Of a stretch of 64,000 bases of DNA, positions 28,752-37,495 are shown piece after piece. Within the stretch, counting starts at the first letter, position 1, and every line of letters begins with the position of its first letter. The position numbers and the translations under genes were made by a program. The notes beneath the pieces were generated by a model. The model worked only from the letters and a program-made list of their open reading frames with translations. It was not told the origin of the DNA and made no database searches. This DNA comes from Pseudomonas sp. VD-NE ins (GTDB lineage: Bacteria > Pseudomonadota > Gammaproteobacteria > Pseudomonadales > Pseudomonadaceae): contig NZ_CP134772.1 in NCBI RefSeq assembly GCF_031882575.1, positions 5,530,501 to 5,594,500 on the forward strand, in the 5' to 3' direction.

Positions 28752-30476
28752 ATGAATAGATCTTCCGCGTTGCTCCTCGCTTTTGTCTTCCTCAGCGGCT
28801 GCCAGGCCTTGGCTCCCGTTTCGCCGGACGGTACGCCGTCGGTTGAAGACACCACGCCCGCGCCTGAAAAGCCCAAGGTTTACAGCTCGTTCAGCGAGGA
28901 AACCGTTTTCAGCCTGCTGAGCGCCGAACTCGCCGGCCAGCGCAATCGTTTCGACATTGCCCTGGACAACTACGTGACCCAGGCCATCAATACGCAGGAT
29001 CCGGGCGTCTCCGAGCGCGCCTTCCGTATCGCCGAATATCTGGGCGCCGATCAACCGGCCCTCGATACCGCGCTGATCTGGGCGAAAAACGCCCCGGACG
29101 ACCTCGAAGCGCAACGCGCCGCTGCCGTGCAACTGGCGCGCGCCGGGCGTTATGACGACTCGATGGTCTATATGGAGAAAGTCCTGCAGGGCAAGGGCGA
29201 CACCCATTTCGACTTCCTCGCGCTGTCGGCAGCGGATACCGATCAGGAAACCCGCAACGGTCTGATGAAAAGCTTCGACCGTTTGTTGCAACGTCATCCG
29301 AACAACAGCCAGCTGATTTTCGGCAAGGCCCTGTTGTTGCAGCAGGATGGCGACAACAAAGCCGCGCTGGCATTGCTCGAAGACCACCCGCCGGAAGAAG
29401 GCGAGATTGCGCCGATCCTCCTGCGCGCGCGCCTGCTGCAACTGCTGAACCGCGGCGACGAAGCGCTGCCATTGCTGCAAAAAAGCATCAAGAAGTACCC
29501 GGACGACAAACGCCTGCGCCTGACTTACGCACGCATGCTGGTCGAACAAGACCGCATGGACGACGCCAAAGCCGAGTTCTCCAGCCTTGTTCAGCAATAC
29601 CCGGAAGACGACGAACTGCGTTACTCGCTGGCCTTGGTGTGCCTTGAGGCCAAAGCCTGGGACGAGGCCAAGGGTTATCTGGAAGACTTGATCGCCCGTG
29701 AAAGCCACGTCGATTCGGCGCACCTGAACCTCGGTCGCATCGCTGAAGAACGCAACGATCCGCAAGGCGCGCTCATTGAGTACGCCCAGGTCGGCCCGGG
29801 CAATGACTATCTGCCGGCGCAATTGCGTCAGGCCGATATTCTGATGAACAACGGCAAGACCGCAGAAGCGCAAAGCAAACTCGCCGCCCAGCGCGACGAG
29901 CAGCCGGACTACGCGATTCAGCTGTACCTGATCGAATCGGAAACCCTGTCGGCCAATAAACAGGACGACAAAGCCTGGAAAGTCTTGCAGCAAGCCTTGC
30001 TGCAGTACCCGGACGATCTGAATCTGCTTTATACCCGTGCCATGCTCGCGGAAAAACGCAATGACCTGGCGCAGATGGAAAAAGACCTGCGCCTGATCAT
30101 CAAGCGTGATCCGGACAACGCCATGGCGCTAAATGCTTTGGGCTACACCCTGTCCGACCGCACCACCCGCTATGCTGAAGCCAAGGCGCTGATCGAGCAG
30201 GCGCACCAGATCAATCCGGAAGACCCGGCGGTTCTCGACAGCCTCGGCTGGGTGAATTACCGCATGGGCAATCTGGATGACGCCGAGAAATATCTGCGTC
30301 AGGCGCTGGAGCGTTTCCCTGATCACGAAGTCGCCGCACATCTGGGCGAAGTGTTGTGGACCAAGGGCAACCAGCGTGAAGCCAAACAAATCTGGGGCAA
30401 ATTCCTCAAGGATCAGCCCGACAGCACAATTCTGCGCAGCACCATCAAGCGCCTGACCGGATCCGAGACTCTTTAA
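28752..30476 (+). CDS. TPR-repeat lipoprotein (PA4667-like)
   Basis: 574 aa. 'MNRSSALLLAFVFLSGCQAL' is a lipoprotein signal with lipobox LSGC. The rest is a long array of tetratricopeptide repeats, e.g. 'AEFSSLVQQYPEDDELRYSL', 'AKALIEQAHQINPEDPAVLD', 'AEKYLRQALERFPDHEVAAH'. Likely an outer-membrane-anchored scaffold facing the periplasm. It precedes lolB by three bases and the same order is kept in P. aeruginosa, so a link to lipoprotein sorting is tempting but unproven. Confidence 0.9.
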   Translation: MNRSSALLLAFVFLSGCQALAPVSPDGTPSVEDTTPAPEKPKVYSSFSEETVFSLLSAELAGQRNRFDIALDNYVTQAINTQDPGVSERAFRIAEYLGADQPALDTALIWAKNAPDDLEAQRAAAVQLARAGRYDDSMVYMEKVLQGKGDTHFDFLALSAADTDQETRNGLMKSFDRLLQRHPNNSQLIFGKALLLQQDGDNKAALALLEDHPPEEGEIAPILLRARLLQLLNRGDEALPLLQKSIKKYPDDKRLRLTYARMLVEQDRMDDAKAEFSSLVQQYPEDDELRYSLALVCLEAKAWDEAKGYLEDLIARESHVDSAHLNLGRIAEERNDPQGALIEYAQVGPGNDYLPAQLRQADILMNNGKTAEAQSKLAAQRDEQPDYAIQLYLIESETLSANKQDDKAWKVLQQALLQYPDDLNLLYTRAMLAEKRNDLAQMEKDLRLIIKRDPDNAMALNALGYTLSDRTTRYAEAKALIEQAHQINPEDPAVLDSLGWVNYRMGNLDDAEKYLRQALERFPDHEVAAHLGEVLWTKGNQREAKQIWGKFLKDQPDSTILRSTIKRLTGSETL

Positions 30477-30479
30477 CTC

Positions 30480-31097
30480 ATGTTTTTGCGCCACGTTATT
30501 GTTTTCAGCTTCATCGCCCTGCTCGCCGGTTGCTCGGGTTTTGGCACTCGCGAATCGGTCGAGGGCCACGGCAGCCCGGCTCAGTGGGCCGCGAACAAAC
30601 AACAGCTGACCGGCCTCGATGGCTGGCAGATCGACGGCAAGATCGGTATCCGTGCGCCGAAAGATTCCGGTAGCGGCACGCTGTTCTGGCTGCAACGTCA
30701 GGATTACTACGACATCCGCTTGTCCGGCCCGCTGGGTCGTGGCGCCGCACGCCTGACCGGGCGTCCGGGCAAGGTGTCGCTGGAAGTTGCCAATCAGGGC
30801 CGCTATGAATCGCAATCGCCGGAAGCCCTGCTCGAAGAGCAGCTTGGCTGGAAGTTGCCGGTGTCGAATCTGGCCTGGTGGGTGCGTGGCCTGCCGGCTC
30901 CGGACAGCAAAAGCCGCCTGAATCTGGATGCCGACAGCCGTCTGGCCAGCCTGGAACAAGATGGCTGGAAAGTCGAATACACCGCTTACACCGAGCAGAA
31001 CGGTTACTGGTTGCCGGAACGCATCAAGCTGCACGGCACTGACCTCGACGTGACGCTGGTGATCAAGACCTGGCAACCGCGCAAACTGGGGCAATAA
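30480..31097 (+). CDS. lolB: outer-membrane lipoprotein receptor LolB
   Basis: 205 aa. '[20 protein letters not shown]' signal with lipobox LAGC; mature protein shows LolB residues '[20 protein letters not shown]', '[20 protein letters not shown]' and '[12 protein letters not shown]'. It accepts lipoproteins from LolA and inserts them in the outer membrane. Co-transcribed with the TPR gene upstream and ispE downstream (3-base gap). Confidence 0.95.
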   Translation: MFLRHVIVFSFIALLAGCSGFGTRESVEGHGSPAQWAANKQQLTGLDGWQIDGKIGIRAPKDSGSGTLFWLQRQDYYDIRLSGPLGRGAARLTGRPGKVSLEVANQGRYESQSPEALLEEQLGWKLPVSNLAWWVRGLPAPDSKSRLNLDADSRLASLEQDGWKVEYTAYTEQNGYWLPERIKLHGTDLDVTLVIKTWQPRKLGQ

Positions 31098-31100
31098 CCC

Positions 31101-31952
31101 ATGACCGCTGCACGTCTGACCCTACCCTCGCCGGCCAAACTCAACCTGATGCTGCACATTCTCGGTCGCCGTGAAGACGGTTATCACGAGTTGCAGACCC
31201 TGTTTCAGTTTGTCGATTACGGCGATGAAATCACGTTTGCCGTGCGTGATGACGGCGTGATTCAACTGCACACCGAATTCGCAGGCGTACCGCATGACAG
31301 CAACCTGATCGTGCGCGCGGCGAAAATGCTGCAGCAACAGTCCGACTGTAAGCTCGGCATCGATATCTGGATTGATAAAGTCCTGCCCATGGGCGGCGGC
31401 ATCGGGGGCGGCAGCTCGAACGCGGCGACGACTTTGCTCGGTCTGAATCATTTGTGGCAACTGGGTTGGGATGAAGATCGCCTGGCCGCACTGGGCCTGA
31501 CACTCGGCGCCGACGTGCCGGTTTTTGTCCGTGGCCATGCGGCTTTCGCCGAGGGTGTGGGCGAGAAACTGACCCCGGTCGATCCCGAAGAACCGTGGTA
31601 TCTGGTGCTCGTGCCGCAAGTCTCTGTTAGTACGGCAGAAATTTTTTCCGATCCTTTGTTGACACGTAACACGCCGCCCATTAAAGTGCGCCCCGTTCCC
31701 GAGGGAAACAGTCGAAATGACTGCTTGCCGGTGGTTGCAAGGCGTTATCCAGAAGTACGTAACGCATTGGATTTGTTAGGTAAATTTACCGAAGCAAAAC
31801 TCACCGGAACTGGAAGTTGTGTGTTTGGGGGCTTCCCAAGCAAAGCTGAAGCTGATAAAGTCTCGGCCCTTCTGACAGAGACCCTTACAGGGTTTGTAGC
31901 AAAAGGCAGCAACGTTTCGATGTTGCACCGCAAGCTGCAAAGTCTGCTCTAA
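31101..31952 (+). CDS. ispE: 4-diphosphocytidyl-2-C-methyl-D-erythritol kinase
   Basis: 283 aa. GHMP kinase loop '[20 protein letters not shown]' near residue 95 and substrate segment '[20 protein letters not shown]' at the start. Phosphorylates CDP-ME in the MEP isoprenoid pathway. From about 31640 to the end the codon use becomes plainly less GC-biased, and a good promoter for the next genes lies inside this part. Confidence 0.96.
   Translation: MTAARLTLPSPAKLNLMLHILGRREDGYHELQTLFQFVDYGDEITFAVRDDGVIQLHTEFAGVPHDSNLIVRAAKMLQQQSDCKLGIDIWIDKVLPMGGGIGGGSSNAATTLLGLNHLWQLGWDEDRLAALGLTLGADVPVFVRGHAAFAEGVGEKLTPVDPEEPWYLVLVPQVSVSTAEIFSDPLLTRNTPPIKVRPVPEGNSRNDCLPVVARRYPEVRNALDLLGKFTEAKLTGTGSCVFGGFPSKAEADKVSALLTETLTGFVAKGSNVSMLHRKLQSLL
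31659..31687 (+). promoter_or_regulatory. candidate sigma-70 promoter inside ispE for tRNA-Gln and prs
   Basis: TTGACA (31659-31664), 17 bases, TAAAGT (31682-31687). A perfect -35 with a fair -10 inside the coding sequence, about 300 bases before the tRNA. Confidence 0.5.
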
Positions 31953-31988
31953 AGGAACCAGGTGCTCGGCACTTGATGCAACAGATAC

Positions 31989-32063
31989 AGGGGCGTCGCC
32001 AAGCGGTAAGGCAGCAGGTTTTGATCCTGCCATGCGTTGGTTCGAATCCAGCCGCCCCTGCCA
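31989..32063 (+). tRNA. tRNA-Gln (anticodon TTG)
   Basis: 75 bases. Acceptor AGGGGCG pairs with CGCCCCT, anticodon stem GCAGG/CCTGC holds loop TTTTGAT with TTG, T-loop GGTTCGAATCC, encoded CCA end. Lies between ispE and prs, probably co-transcribed and processed. Confidence 0.97.
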
Positions 32064-32108
32064 TTTTCTATACTCATCCAGGTTACCCTCAGCCTCTAGG
32101 TACTGCGC

Positions 32109-33050
32109 GTGTCCAAGATGATGGTCTTTACGGGGAACGCTAACCCCGATCTGGCTCGGCGTGTCGTACGTCAGCTGCATATCCCTCTCGGTGACATCTC
32201 TGTCGGTAAGTTCTCCGACGGCGAAATTACTGCCGAGATCAATGAAAACGTTCGCGGTAAAGACGTTTTCATTATTCAGCCGACTTGCGCTCCGACCAAC
32301 GATAACCTGATGGAACTGGTAGTGATGGCTGATGCCTTCCGCCGCTCCTCGGCTACTCGTATCACTGCTGTTATTCCTTATTTTGGTTATGCCCGTCAGG
32401 ATCGCCGTCCGCGTTCCGCACGTGTGGCTATCAGCGCGAAAGTCGTTGCTGACATGCTTACCGTAGTCGGCATTGACCGTGTTCTCACGGTTGATCTGCA
32501 TGCTGACCAGATTCAGGGTTTCTTCGATATTCCGGTAGATAACATCTACGGCTCCCCGGTTCTGGTGGATGACATTGAAGATCAGCGCTTCGAAAACCTG
32601 ATGATCGTGTCCCCGGACATTGGTGGCGTTGTGCGTGCACGTGCCGTTGCCAAATCCCTGGGCGTGGACCTCGGGATCATCGACAAACGCCGTGAAAAAG
32701 CCAATCACTCTGAAGTGATGCATATCATCGGTGATGTCGAAGGGCGTACCTGTATTCTGGTCGATGACATGGTCGATACCGCCGGCACTCTGTGCCACGC
32801 GGCCAAGGCCTTGAAAGAGCATGGCGCAGCCAAGGTCTTTGCCTACTGCACACACCCTGTGTTGTCGGGTCGGGCCATCGAGAATATCGAAAATTCCGTG
32901 CTGGACGAGCTGGTGGTGACCAACACCATCCCGCTGTCCGCTGCAGCACAAGCCTGTGCACGTATCCGTCAACTGGATATCGCACCGGTTGTTGCCGAAG
33001 CGGTTCGCCGCATCAGCAATGAAGAATCGATCAGCGCGATGTTCCGTTAA
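32109..33050 (+). CDS. prs: ribose-phosphate pyrophosphokinase
   Basis: 313 aa, GTG start giving '[20 protein letters not shown]'. '[20 protein letters not shown]' (ATP/ribose-5-phosphate region), 'VVSPDIGG'-like '[20 protein letters not shown]' and the PRPP loop '[20 protein letters not shown]'. Makes PRPP, the substrate of hpt and upp products elsewhere in this window. Codon use is of the highly expressed type, as in rplY. Confidence 0.97.
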   Translation: MSKMMVFTGNANPDLARRVVRQLHIPLGDISVGKFSDGEITAEINENVRGKDVFIIQPTCAPTNDNLMELVVMADAFRRSSATRITAVIPYFGYARQDRRPRSARVAISAKVVADMLTVVGIDRVLTVDLHADQIQGFFDIPVDNIYGSPVLVDDIEDQRFENLMIVSPDIGGVVRARAVAKSLGVDLGIIDKRREKANHSEVMHIIGDVEGRTCILVDDMVDTAGTLCHAAKALKEHGAAKVFAYCTHPVLSGRAIENIENSVLDELVVTNTIPLSAAAQACARIRQLDIAPVVAEAVRRISNEESISAMFR

Positions 33051-33087
33051 GGGCCCTGCCCTTCTCGAAATGTCTCGTTGACGAAAA

Positions 33088-33127
33088 GCGCCCCGCCCCG
33101 GCATTCCTGTCGGGGCGGGGCTTTTTT
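33088..33127 (+). terminator. rho-independent terminator of prs
   Basis: AAGCGCCCCGCCCCG and CGGGGCGGGGCTTTTTT around GCATTCCTGT; strong GC stem and T-run, 37 bases after the stop. Confidence 0.92.
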
Positions 33128-33191
33128 GCCCATACCGTGTTCGGCGCTGGTCGCAAACGCCACTCGGTCATGGCTATTTTGGAGATACAAA

Positions 33192-33794
33192 ATGAACGAT
33201 TTTACTCTGAATGCTGAAGTGCGTTCCGACCTGGGGAAAGGTGCGAGCCGCCGCCTGCGTCGTCTCGCCGCTCTGGTTCCAGCTGTTGTTTACGGTGGCG
33301 AAAAAGCCCCTGAATCCATCAGCATGCTGGCCAAAGAAGTTGCCAAACTGCTCGAAAACGAAGCGGCTTACAGCCACGTTATCGAACTGAACGTTGGCGG
33401 CAAAAAGCAGAACGTCATCATCAAAGCTCTGCAACGTCACCCGTCCAAGGGTCACGTTCTGCACGCTGACTTCGTACGCGTCGTAGCCGGTCAGAAACTG
33501 ACCGCTATCGTGCCTGTGCACTTTGTTGGTGAAGAAGCTCCGGTCAAGAAAGGCGGCGAGATCTCGCACGTCCTGAACGAAATCGAAGTAACTTGCCTGC
33601 CGAAAGATCTGCCTGAGTTCATCGAAGTCGACCTGTCGGCTCTGGAAATCGGCGCAATCGTCCACCTGTCCGACATCAAAGCCCCTAAAGGCGTTGAGTT
33701 CGTTGCACTGGCTCACGGTGACGACAAAGCTGTTGCAAACGTACACGCTCCACGCGTTGCTCCAGAAGCTACCGAAGAAGGCGCAGCAGAGTAA
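33192..33794 (+). CDS. rplY: 50S ribosomal protein L25/general stress protein Ctc
   Basis: 200 aa from the ATG at 33192 (TTTTGGAGATACAAA upstream); the 5' part of the longer frame runs through the terminator. N-terminal L25 domain '[20 protein letters not shown]' that binds 5S rRNA, followed by the C-terminal TL5/CTC beta domain ('[20 protein letters not shown]', '[20 protein letters not shown]') and an acidic tail. Its own transcript seems to start after the prs terminator. Confidence 0.96.
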   Translation: MNDFTLNAEVRSDLGKGASRRLRRLAALVPAVVYGGEKAPESISMLAKEVAKLLENEAAYSHVIELNVGGKKQNVIIKALQRHPSKGHVLHADFVRVVAGQKLTAIVPVHFVGEEAPVKKGGEISHVLNEIEVTCLPKDLPEFIEVDLSALEIGAIVHLSDIKAPKGVEFVALAHGDDKAVANVHAPRVAPEATEEGAAE

Positions 33795-33811
33795 TTCACT
33801 CTGTCATGCCT

Positions 33812-33942
33812 GAGTGAGCAAGTAACATCGCGGACTGGAACGTAGCGAGAAAGCGGGCGAGAACGCGGAGTTTACATCCATGGTAAATGAGCATTTTTCG
33901 TCCACTTTCGCCGCTTTCCCTGATCGCGGCGATGTTACTCAC
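33812..33942 (+). ncRNA. strongly self-complementary segment between rplY and pth
   Basis: Nested complementary pairs: GTAACATCGC (33822-33831) with GCGATGTTAC (33929-33938); GAAAGCGG (33849-33856) with CCGCTTTC (33911-33918); GGGCGAGAA with TTTTCGTCC through G-U pairs; TTTAC (33871-33875) with GTAAA (33883-33887) at the tip. The order is consistent with a single long hairpin of about 120 bases. It could be a processing element, a mobile miniature element or a leader for pth. Not an assigned family that I can name. Confidence 0.5.
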
Positions 33943-33965
33943 TACTCAAAGGAAGGGCCCCTATC

Positions 33966-34550
33966 GTGACTGCCATCAAACTGATCGTTGGCCTGGGAAA
34001 TCCAGGCGCCGAATACGACCAGACCCGGCATAACGCAGGGGCCCTTTTTGTTGAGCGCATCGCCCACGCACAGAATGTGAATCTTGTGGTCGATCGCAAA
34101 TATTTCGGCCTGACCGGGCGCTATTCGCATCAGGGTCAGGATGTTCGTCTGCTGATTCCCACCACTTACATGAACCGCAGCGGCCAGGCCGTGGCGGCAC
34201 TCGCCGGTTTCTTCCGCATCAAGCCTGAAGAAATCCTCGTGGCGCATGACGAACTCGACTTGCCTCCGGGCGTTGCCAAGCTCAAGCAGGGCGGCGGCCA
34301 TGGCGGTCACAACGGGTTGCGCGACATCATTGCGCAACTGGGTAATCAGAATACGTTCTACCGCCTGCGGCTTGGCATTGGCCACCCGGGCGTCGCCAGT
34401 ATGGTTTCAAATTTCGTCCTGGGTCGTGCGCCACGCGCCGAACAGGAAAAACTCGATGCCAGCATCGACTTTGCCCTCGGCGTGCTGCCGGATATCCTCG
34501 CCGGTGAATGGAACCGCGCGATGAAAAACCTGCACAGCCAGAAGGCCTGA
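33966..34550 (+). CDS. pth: peptidyl-tRNA hydrolase
   Basis: 194 aa, GTG start giving '[20 protein letters not shown]' after AAGGAAGG. Catalytic His in 'TRHNAGALF' near residue 22, and '[20 protein letters not shown]' with the catalytic Asp near residue 95; '[20 protein letters not shown]' completes the signature. It frees tRNA from drop-off peptidyl-tRNA. Same order rplY-pth-ychF as in other gammaproteobacteria. Confidence 0.96.
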   Translation: MTAIKLIVGLGNPGAEYDQTRHNAGALFVERIAHAQNVNLVVDRKYFGLTGRYSHQGQDVRLLIPTTYMNRSGQAVAALAGFFRIKPEEILVAHDELDLPPGVAKLKQGGGHGGHNGLRDIIAQLGNQNTFYRLRLGIGHPGVASMVSNFVLGRAPRAEQEKLDASIDFALGVLPDILAGEWNRAMKNLHSQKA

Positions 34551-34572
34551 CTCTACTCCGAGGGGAAACACC

Positions 34573-35673
34573 ATGGGATTCAATTGCGGCATCGTCGGCC
34601 TGCCTAACGTCGGCAAGTCCACCCTGTTCAACGCCCTGACCAAATCCGGTATCGCGGCCGAGAACTTCCCCTTCTGCACCATCGAGCCGAACAGCGGCAT
34701 CGTGCCGATGCCGGATCCGCGTCTGGAAGCACTGGCGGCTATCGTCAATCCAAAGCGCATCCTGCCGACCACCATGGAATTCGTCGACATCGCAGGCCTG
34801 GTAGCCGGCGCCTCGAAAGGTGAAGGCCTGGGCAACAAGTTCCTCGCCAACATCCGCGAAACCGACGCGATCGCTCACGTTGTGCGCTGCTTCGAAGACG
34901 AAAACGTGATCCACGTTTCCAACAGCGTTGACCCGAAACGCGACATCGAAATCATCGACCTGGAACTGATCTTCGCCGACCTTGACAGCTGCGAGAAGCA
35001 ACTGCAGAAAGTCGCGCGCAACGCCAAGGGCGGTGACAAGGACGCCGTGGTTCAGAAGGCTCTGCTGGAGCAACTGATCGCGCACTTCACCGAAGCCAAA
35101 CCGGCGCGCAGCCTGATGAAGAACATGAGCACCGACGAAAAAGCGGTGATCAAGGGCTTCCACCTGCTGACCACCAAACCGGTCATGTACATCGCCAACG
35201 TCGCTGAAGACGGTTTCGAGAACAACCCGCACCTGGACGTGGTTCGCGCCATCGCCGAAGAAGAAGGCGCCATGGTTGTTCCGGTCTGCAACAAGATCGA
35301 AGCGGAAATCGCCGAGCTGGATGACGGCGAAGAGAAGGACATGTTCCTCGAGGCCCTGGGCCTGGAAGAGCCTGGCCTGAACCGCGTGATCCGCGCCGGC
35401 TACGAAATGCTGCACCTGCAGACCTACTTCACCGCCGGTGTCGAAGAAGTCCGCGCCTGGACCGTCAAAGTCGGTGCCACCGCACCTCAGGCTGCTGGCG
35501 TGATCCACACCGACTTCGAGAAGGGCTTCATCCGCGCCGAAGTGATCGCCTACAACGACTTCATCCAGTACAAGGGCGAAGCCGGTACCAAAGAAGCCGG
35601 TAAATGGCGTCTTGAAGGCAAGGATTACATCGTCAAAGACGGCGACGTGATGCACTTCCGCTTCAACGTGTAA
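34573..35673 (+). CDS. ychF: redox-regulated ATPase YchF
   Basis: 366 aa. G1 motif '[20 protein letters not shown]', G3 '[20 protein letters not shown]', and a NKIE-type specificity motif '[15 protein letters not shown]' in place of NKxD, the reason YchF uses ATP. C-terminal TGS domain ('GAVIH'-like '[20 protein letters not shown]'). Associated with ribosomes and oxidative stress. Twenty-two bases after pth, ended by a terminator. Confidence 0.97.
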   Translation: MGFNCGIVGLPNVGKSTLFNALTKSGIAAENFPFCTIEPNSGIVPMPDPRLEALAAIVNPKRILPTTMEFVDIAGLVAGASKGEGLGNKFLANIRETDAIAHVVRCFEDENVIHVSNSVDPKRDIEIIDLELIFADLDSCEKQLQKVARNAKGGDKDAVVQKALLEQLIAHFTEAKPARSLMKNMSTDEKAVIKGFHLLTTKPVMYIANVAEDGFENNPHLDVVRAIAEEEGAMVVPVCNKIEAEIAELDDGEEKDMFLEALGLEEPGLNRVIRAGYEMLHLQTYFTAGVEEVRAWTVKVGATAPQAAGVIHTDFEKGFIRAEVIAYNDFIQYKGEAGTKEAGKWRLEGKDYIVKDGDVMHFRFNV

Positions 35674-35685
35674 GCGTTACGCCCA

Positions 35686-35717
35686 AGAAAAAGCCGCGTT
35701 TGATACGCGGCTTTTTT
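35686..35717 (+). terminator. rho-independent terminator of pth-ychF
   Basis: AAAAAGCCGCGT/ACGCGGCTTTTTT hairpin with TTGAT-type loop just after ychF. Confidence 0.92.
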
Positions 35718-35748
35718 GTGCCTGAAATTTATCGCTGTACACAATTCC

Positions 35749-35839
35749 CCTGTGGGAGCGAGCCTGCTCGCGAAGAGGGAGTGTCAGTCACATCTCTGCG
35801 GATGACACACCGCATTCGCGAGCAGGCTCGCTCCCACAG
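35749..35839. repeat. REPIN, family B
   Basis: CCTGTGGGAGCGAGCCTGCT... and ...AGCAGGCTCGCTCCCACAG arms around a 45-base centre, between convergent ychF and the MFS gene. Confidence 0.92.
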
Positions 35840-35856
35840 TTGGGGATTGTGTGGCG

Positions 35857-37074
35857 TCAGGCCTTTTTGGTGCGCGGCAAGAAGATCGCCAACACGCCAA
35901 ACAATGGCAGGAACGAGCACAGGAAATACACGTACTCAATCCCGTGCACATCCGCCAGATGCCCGAGCAACGCCGCGCCGATCCCGCCAAAACCAAACAT
36001 CAAACCGAAGAACACCCCGGCAATCATCCCGACATTGCCCGGCACCAGTTCCTGCGCATACACCACAATCGCCGAAAACGCCGACGCCAGAATGAAACCG
36101 ATCACAACGCTGAGAACCGTGGTCCAGAACAGGTCAACGTGGGGCATCAGCAACGTGAACGGCGCCACGCCGAGGATCGAGAACCAGATCACCGCTTTAC
36201 GCCCGATCTTGTCGCCAATCGGCCCGCCGAAGAAGGTCCCCGCCGCCACTGCACCGAGGAACAGAAACAAGTGCAGCTGCGAACTGGCCACCGACAGATC
36301 GAACTTCTCGATCAGGTAGAACGTGAAGTAACTGGTCAGGCTGGCCATGTAGAAATACTTCGAAAATACCAACAGCCCCAGCACCACCAACGCACTGGTC
36401 ACCCTGCCCTTCGACAGCCCGTGAGTCGCTGCCTGACCGGCCTTGAGCTTGAACAGATTCAAGTGATGGGCGTACCAGCGGCTGATGCGGTACAGCACGA
36501 ACAGCGCAAACACTGCGAACAAACCGAACCACGCCACATTGGCCTGACCGAACGGAATGATGATCGCCGCCGCCAGCAACGGGCCGAACGCTGAACCGGC
36601 GTTACCGCCAACCTGGAAGGTCGATTGCGCCAGTCCAAAACGTCCGCCCGAGGCCAGCCGGGCAATCCGCGAGGCTTCAGGATGGAACGTCGAGGAACCG
36701 ATCCCGATCAGCGCCGCCGCCAGCAGAATCAGCGGGAAACTGCCGACCATCGACATCATCACAATGCCAATCAGCGTGCAGATCGAACCCGCCGGCAACA
36801 GCCACGGTTTCGGATGCCGATCGGTGTGATAACCGACCCACGGTTGCAGCAGTGAGGCCGTCAGTTGAAAGGTCAAAGTGATCAAGCCGACCTGAGTAAA
36901 GGTCAGGCCGTAATTGGCCTTGAGCATCGGGTAGATCGACGGCAGCACTGACTGGATCAGATCGTTGATCAAATGCGCCAGCGCCACCGCGCCGATGATA
37001 CGCATCACCAATGGACTGCTTTGCGGAGCAGCGGGCGCCGAGGCAGCGGCGGTCTGAACGTTGCTGATAGCCAT
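35857..37074 (-). CDS. MFS exporter, fosmidomycin-resistance (Fsr) type
   Basis: 405 aa with 12 hydrophobic segments. 'ALAHLINDLIQSVLPSIYPM' at TM1 is highly typical of Fsr-type proteins, followed by 'LTFTQVGLITLTFQLTASLL' and the MFS loop 'GYHTDRHPKPW'; 'STFHPEASRIARLASGGRFG' matches the family motif. Proton-driven exporter in the inner membrane; fosmidomycin is the known substrate in E. coli but may not be the natural one. Monocistronic. Confidence 0.85.
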   Translation of the reverse strand: MAISNVQTAAASAPAAPQSSPLVMRIIGAVALAHLINDLIQSVLPSIYPMLKANYGLTFTQVGLITLTFQLTASLLQPWVGYHTDRHPKPWLLPAGSICTLIGIVMMSMVGSFPLILLAAALIGIGSSTFHPEASRIARLASGGRFGLAQSTFQVGGNAGSAFGPLLAAAIIIPFGQANVAWFGLFAVFALFVLYRISRWYAHHLNLFKLKAGQAATHGLSKGRVTSALVVLGLLVFSKYFYMASLTSYFTFYLIEKFDLSVASSQLHLFLFLGAVAAGTFFGGPIGDKIGRKAVIWFSILGVAPFTLLMPHVDLFWTTVLSVVIGFILASAFSAIVVYAQELVPGNVGMIAGVFFGLMFGFGGIGAALLGHLADVHGIEYVYFLCSFLPLFGVLAIFLPRTKKA

Positions 37075-37495
37075 GGAAGTTTCCGGACAGCAGATGGGTG
37101 CACACAGGCAGGTGCGTCAATGTGCCATTTTTCGGTGCGCCAGCGCCATCCCCTTAGCCAGCTAACTAACTGACCTGACCGAATCATGCAGGAGCTGCCG
37201 CAGGCTGCGATCTTTTGATCTTGCCGTTAAAAACACAGATCAAAAGATCGCAGCCTTCGGCAGCTCCTACAAGGGATAGGTGATAGCGCAACGCCATGGT
37301 CTGAATCTTGCCTTGTTTCATCCCTTGAACGCGGGCGCCTTACAAAGGCGCCCGACAATGGGAAGTTTCGCTACAGAGCCGGCCTACAGAGCGGGCGAGA
37401 GTGAACTTTCGAGGCCTTTTAGCAGGGCACAACATCAACGTCGCACGACCGCGATGCACGCCATTGGTGCGTGGTGTCCAGAGGAGTCATGGGGC
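37075..37495 (+). other. 421-base gap upstream of the chemoreceptor gene
   Basis: Contains the REPIN at 37188-37271, a strong hairpin GGGCGCC (37333-37339)/GGCGCCC (37347-37353) with loop TTACAAA, and a CTACAGAGC direct repeat near 37370-37395. The hairpin and repeat lie about 150 bases before the chemoreceptor start and could belong to a leader. No gene is evident. Confidence 0.4.
37188..37271. repeat. REPIN, family A
   Basis: Arms GCAGGAGCTGCCGCAGGCTG... and ...CAGCCTTCGGCAGCTCCTAC; the central spacer GATCTTGCCGTTAAAAACAC differs from the other copies, and arm order is reversed relative to 2440. Confidence 0.88.

Noticed and set aside
37280-37495. N-terminal extension of the chemoreceptor
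   Set aside because: The extension lacks a signal-type sequence and runs through a strong hairpin; GAGGAG precedes the ATG at 37496 and TM1 follows it.
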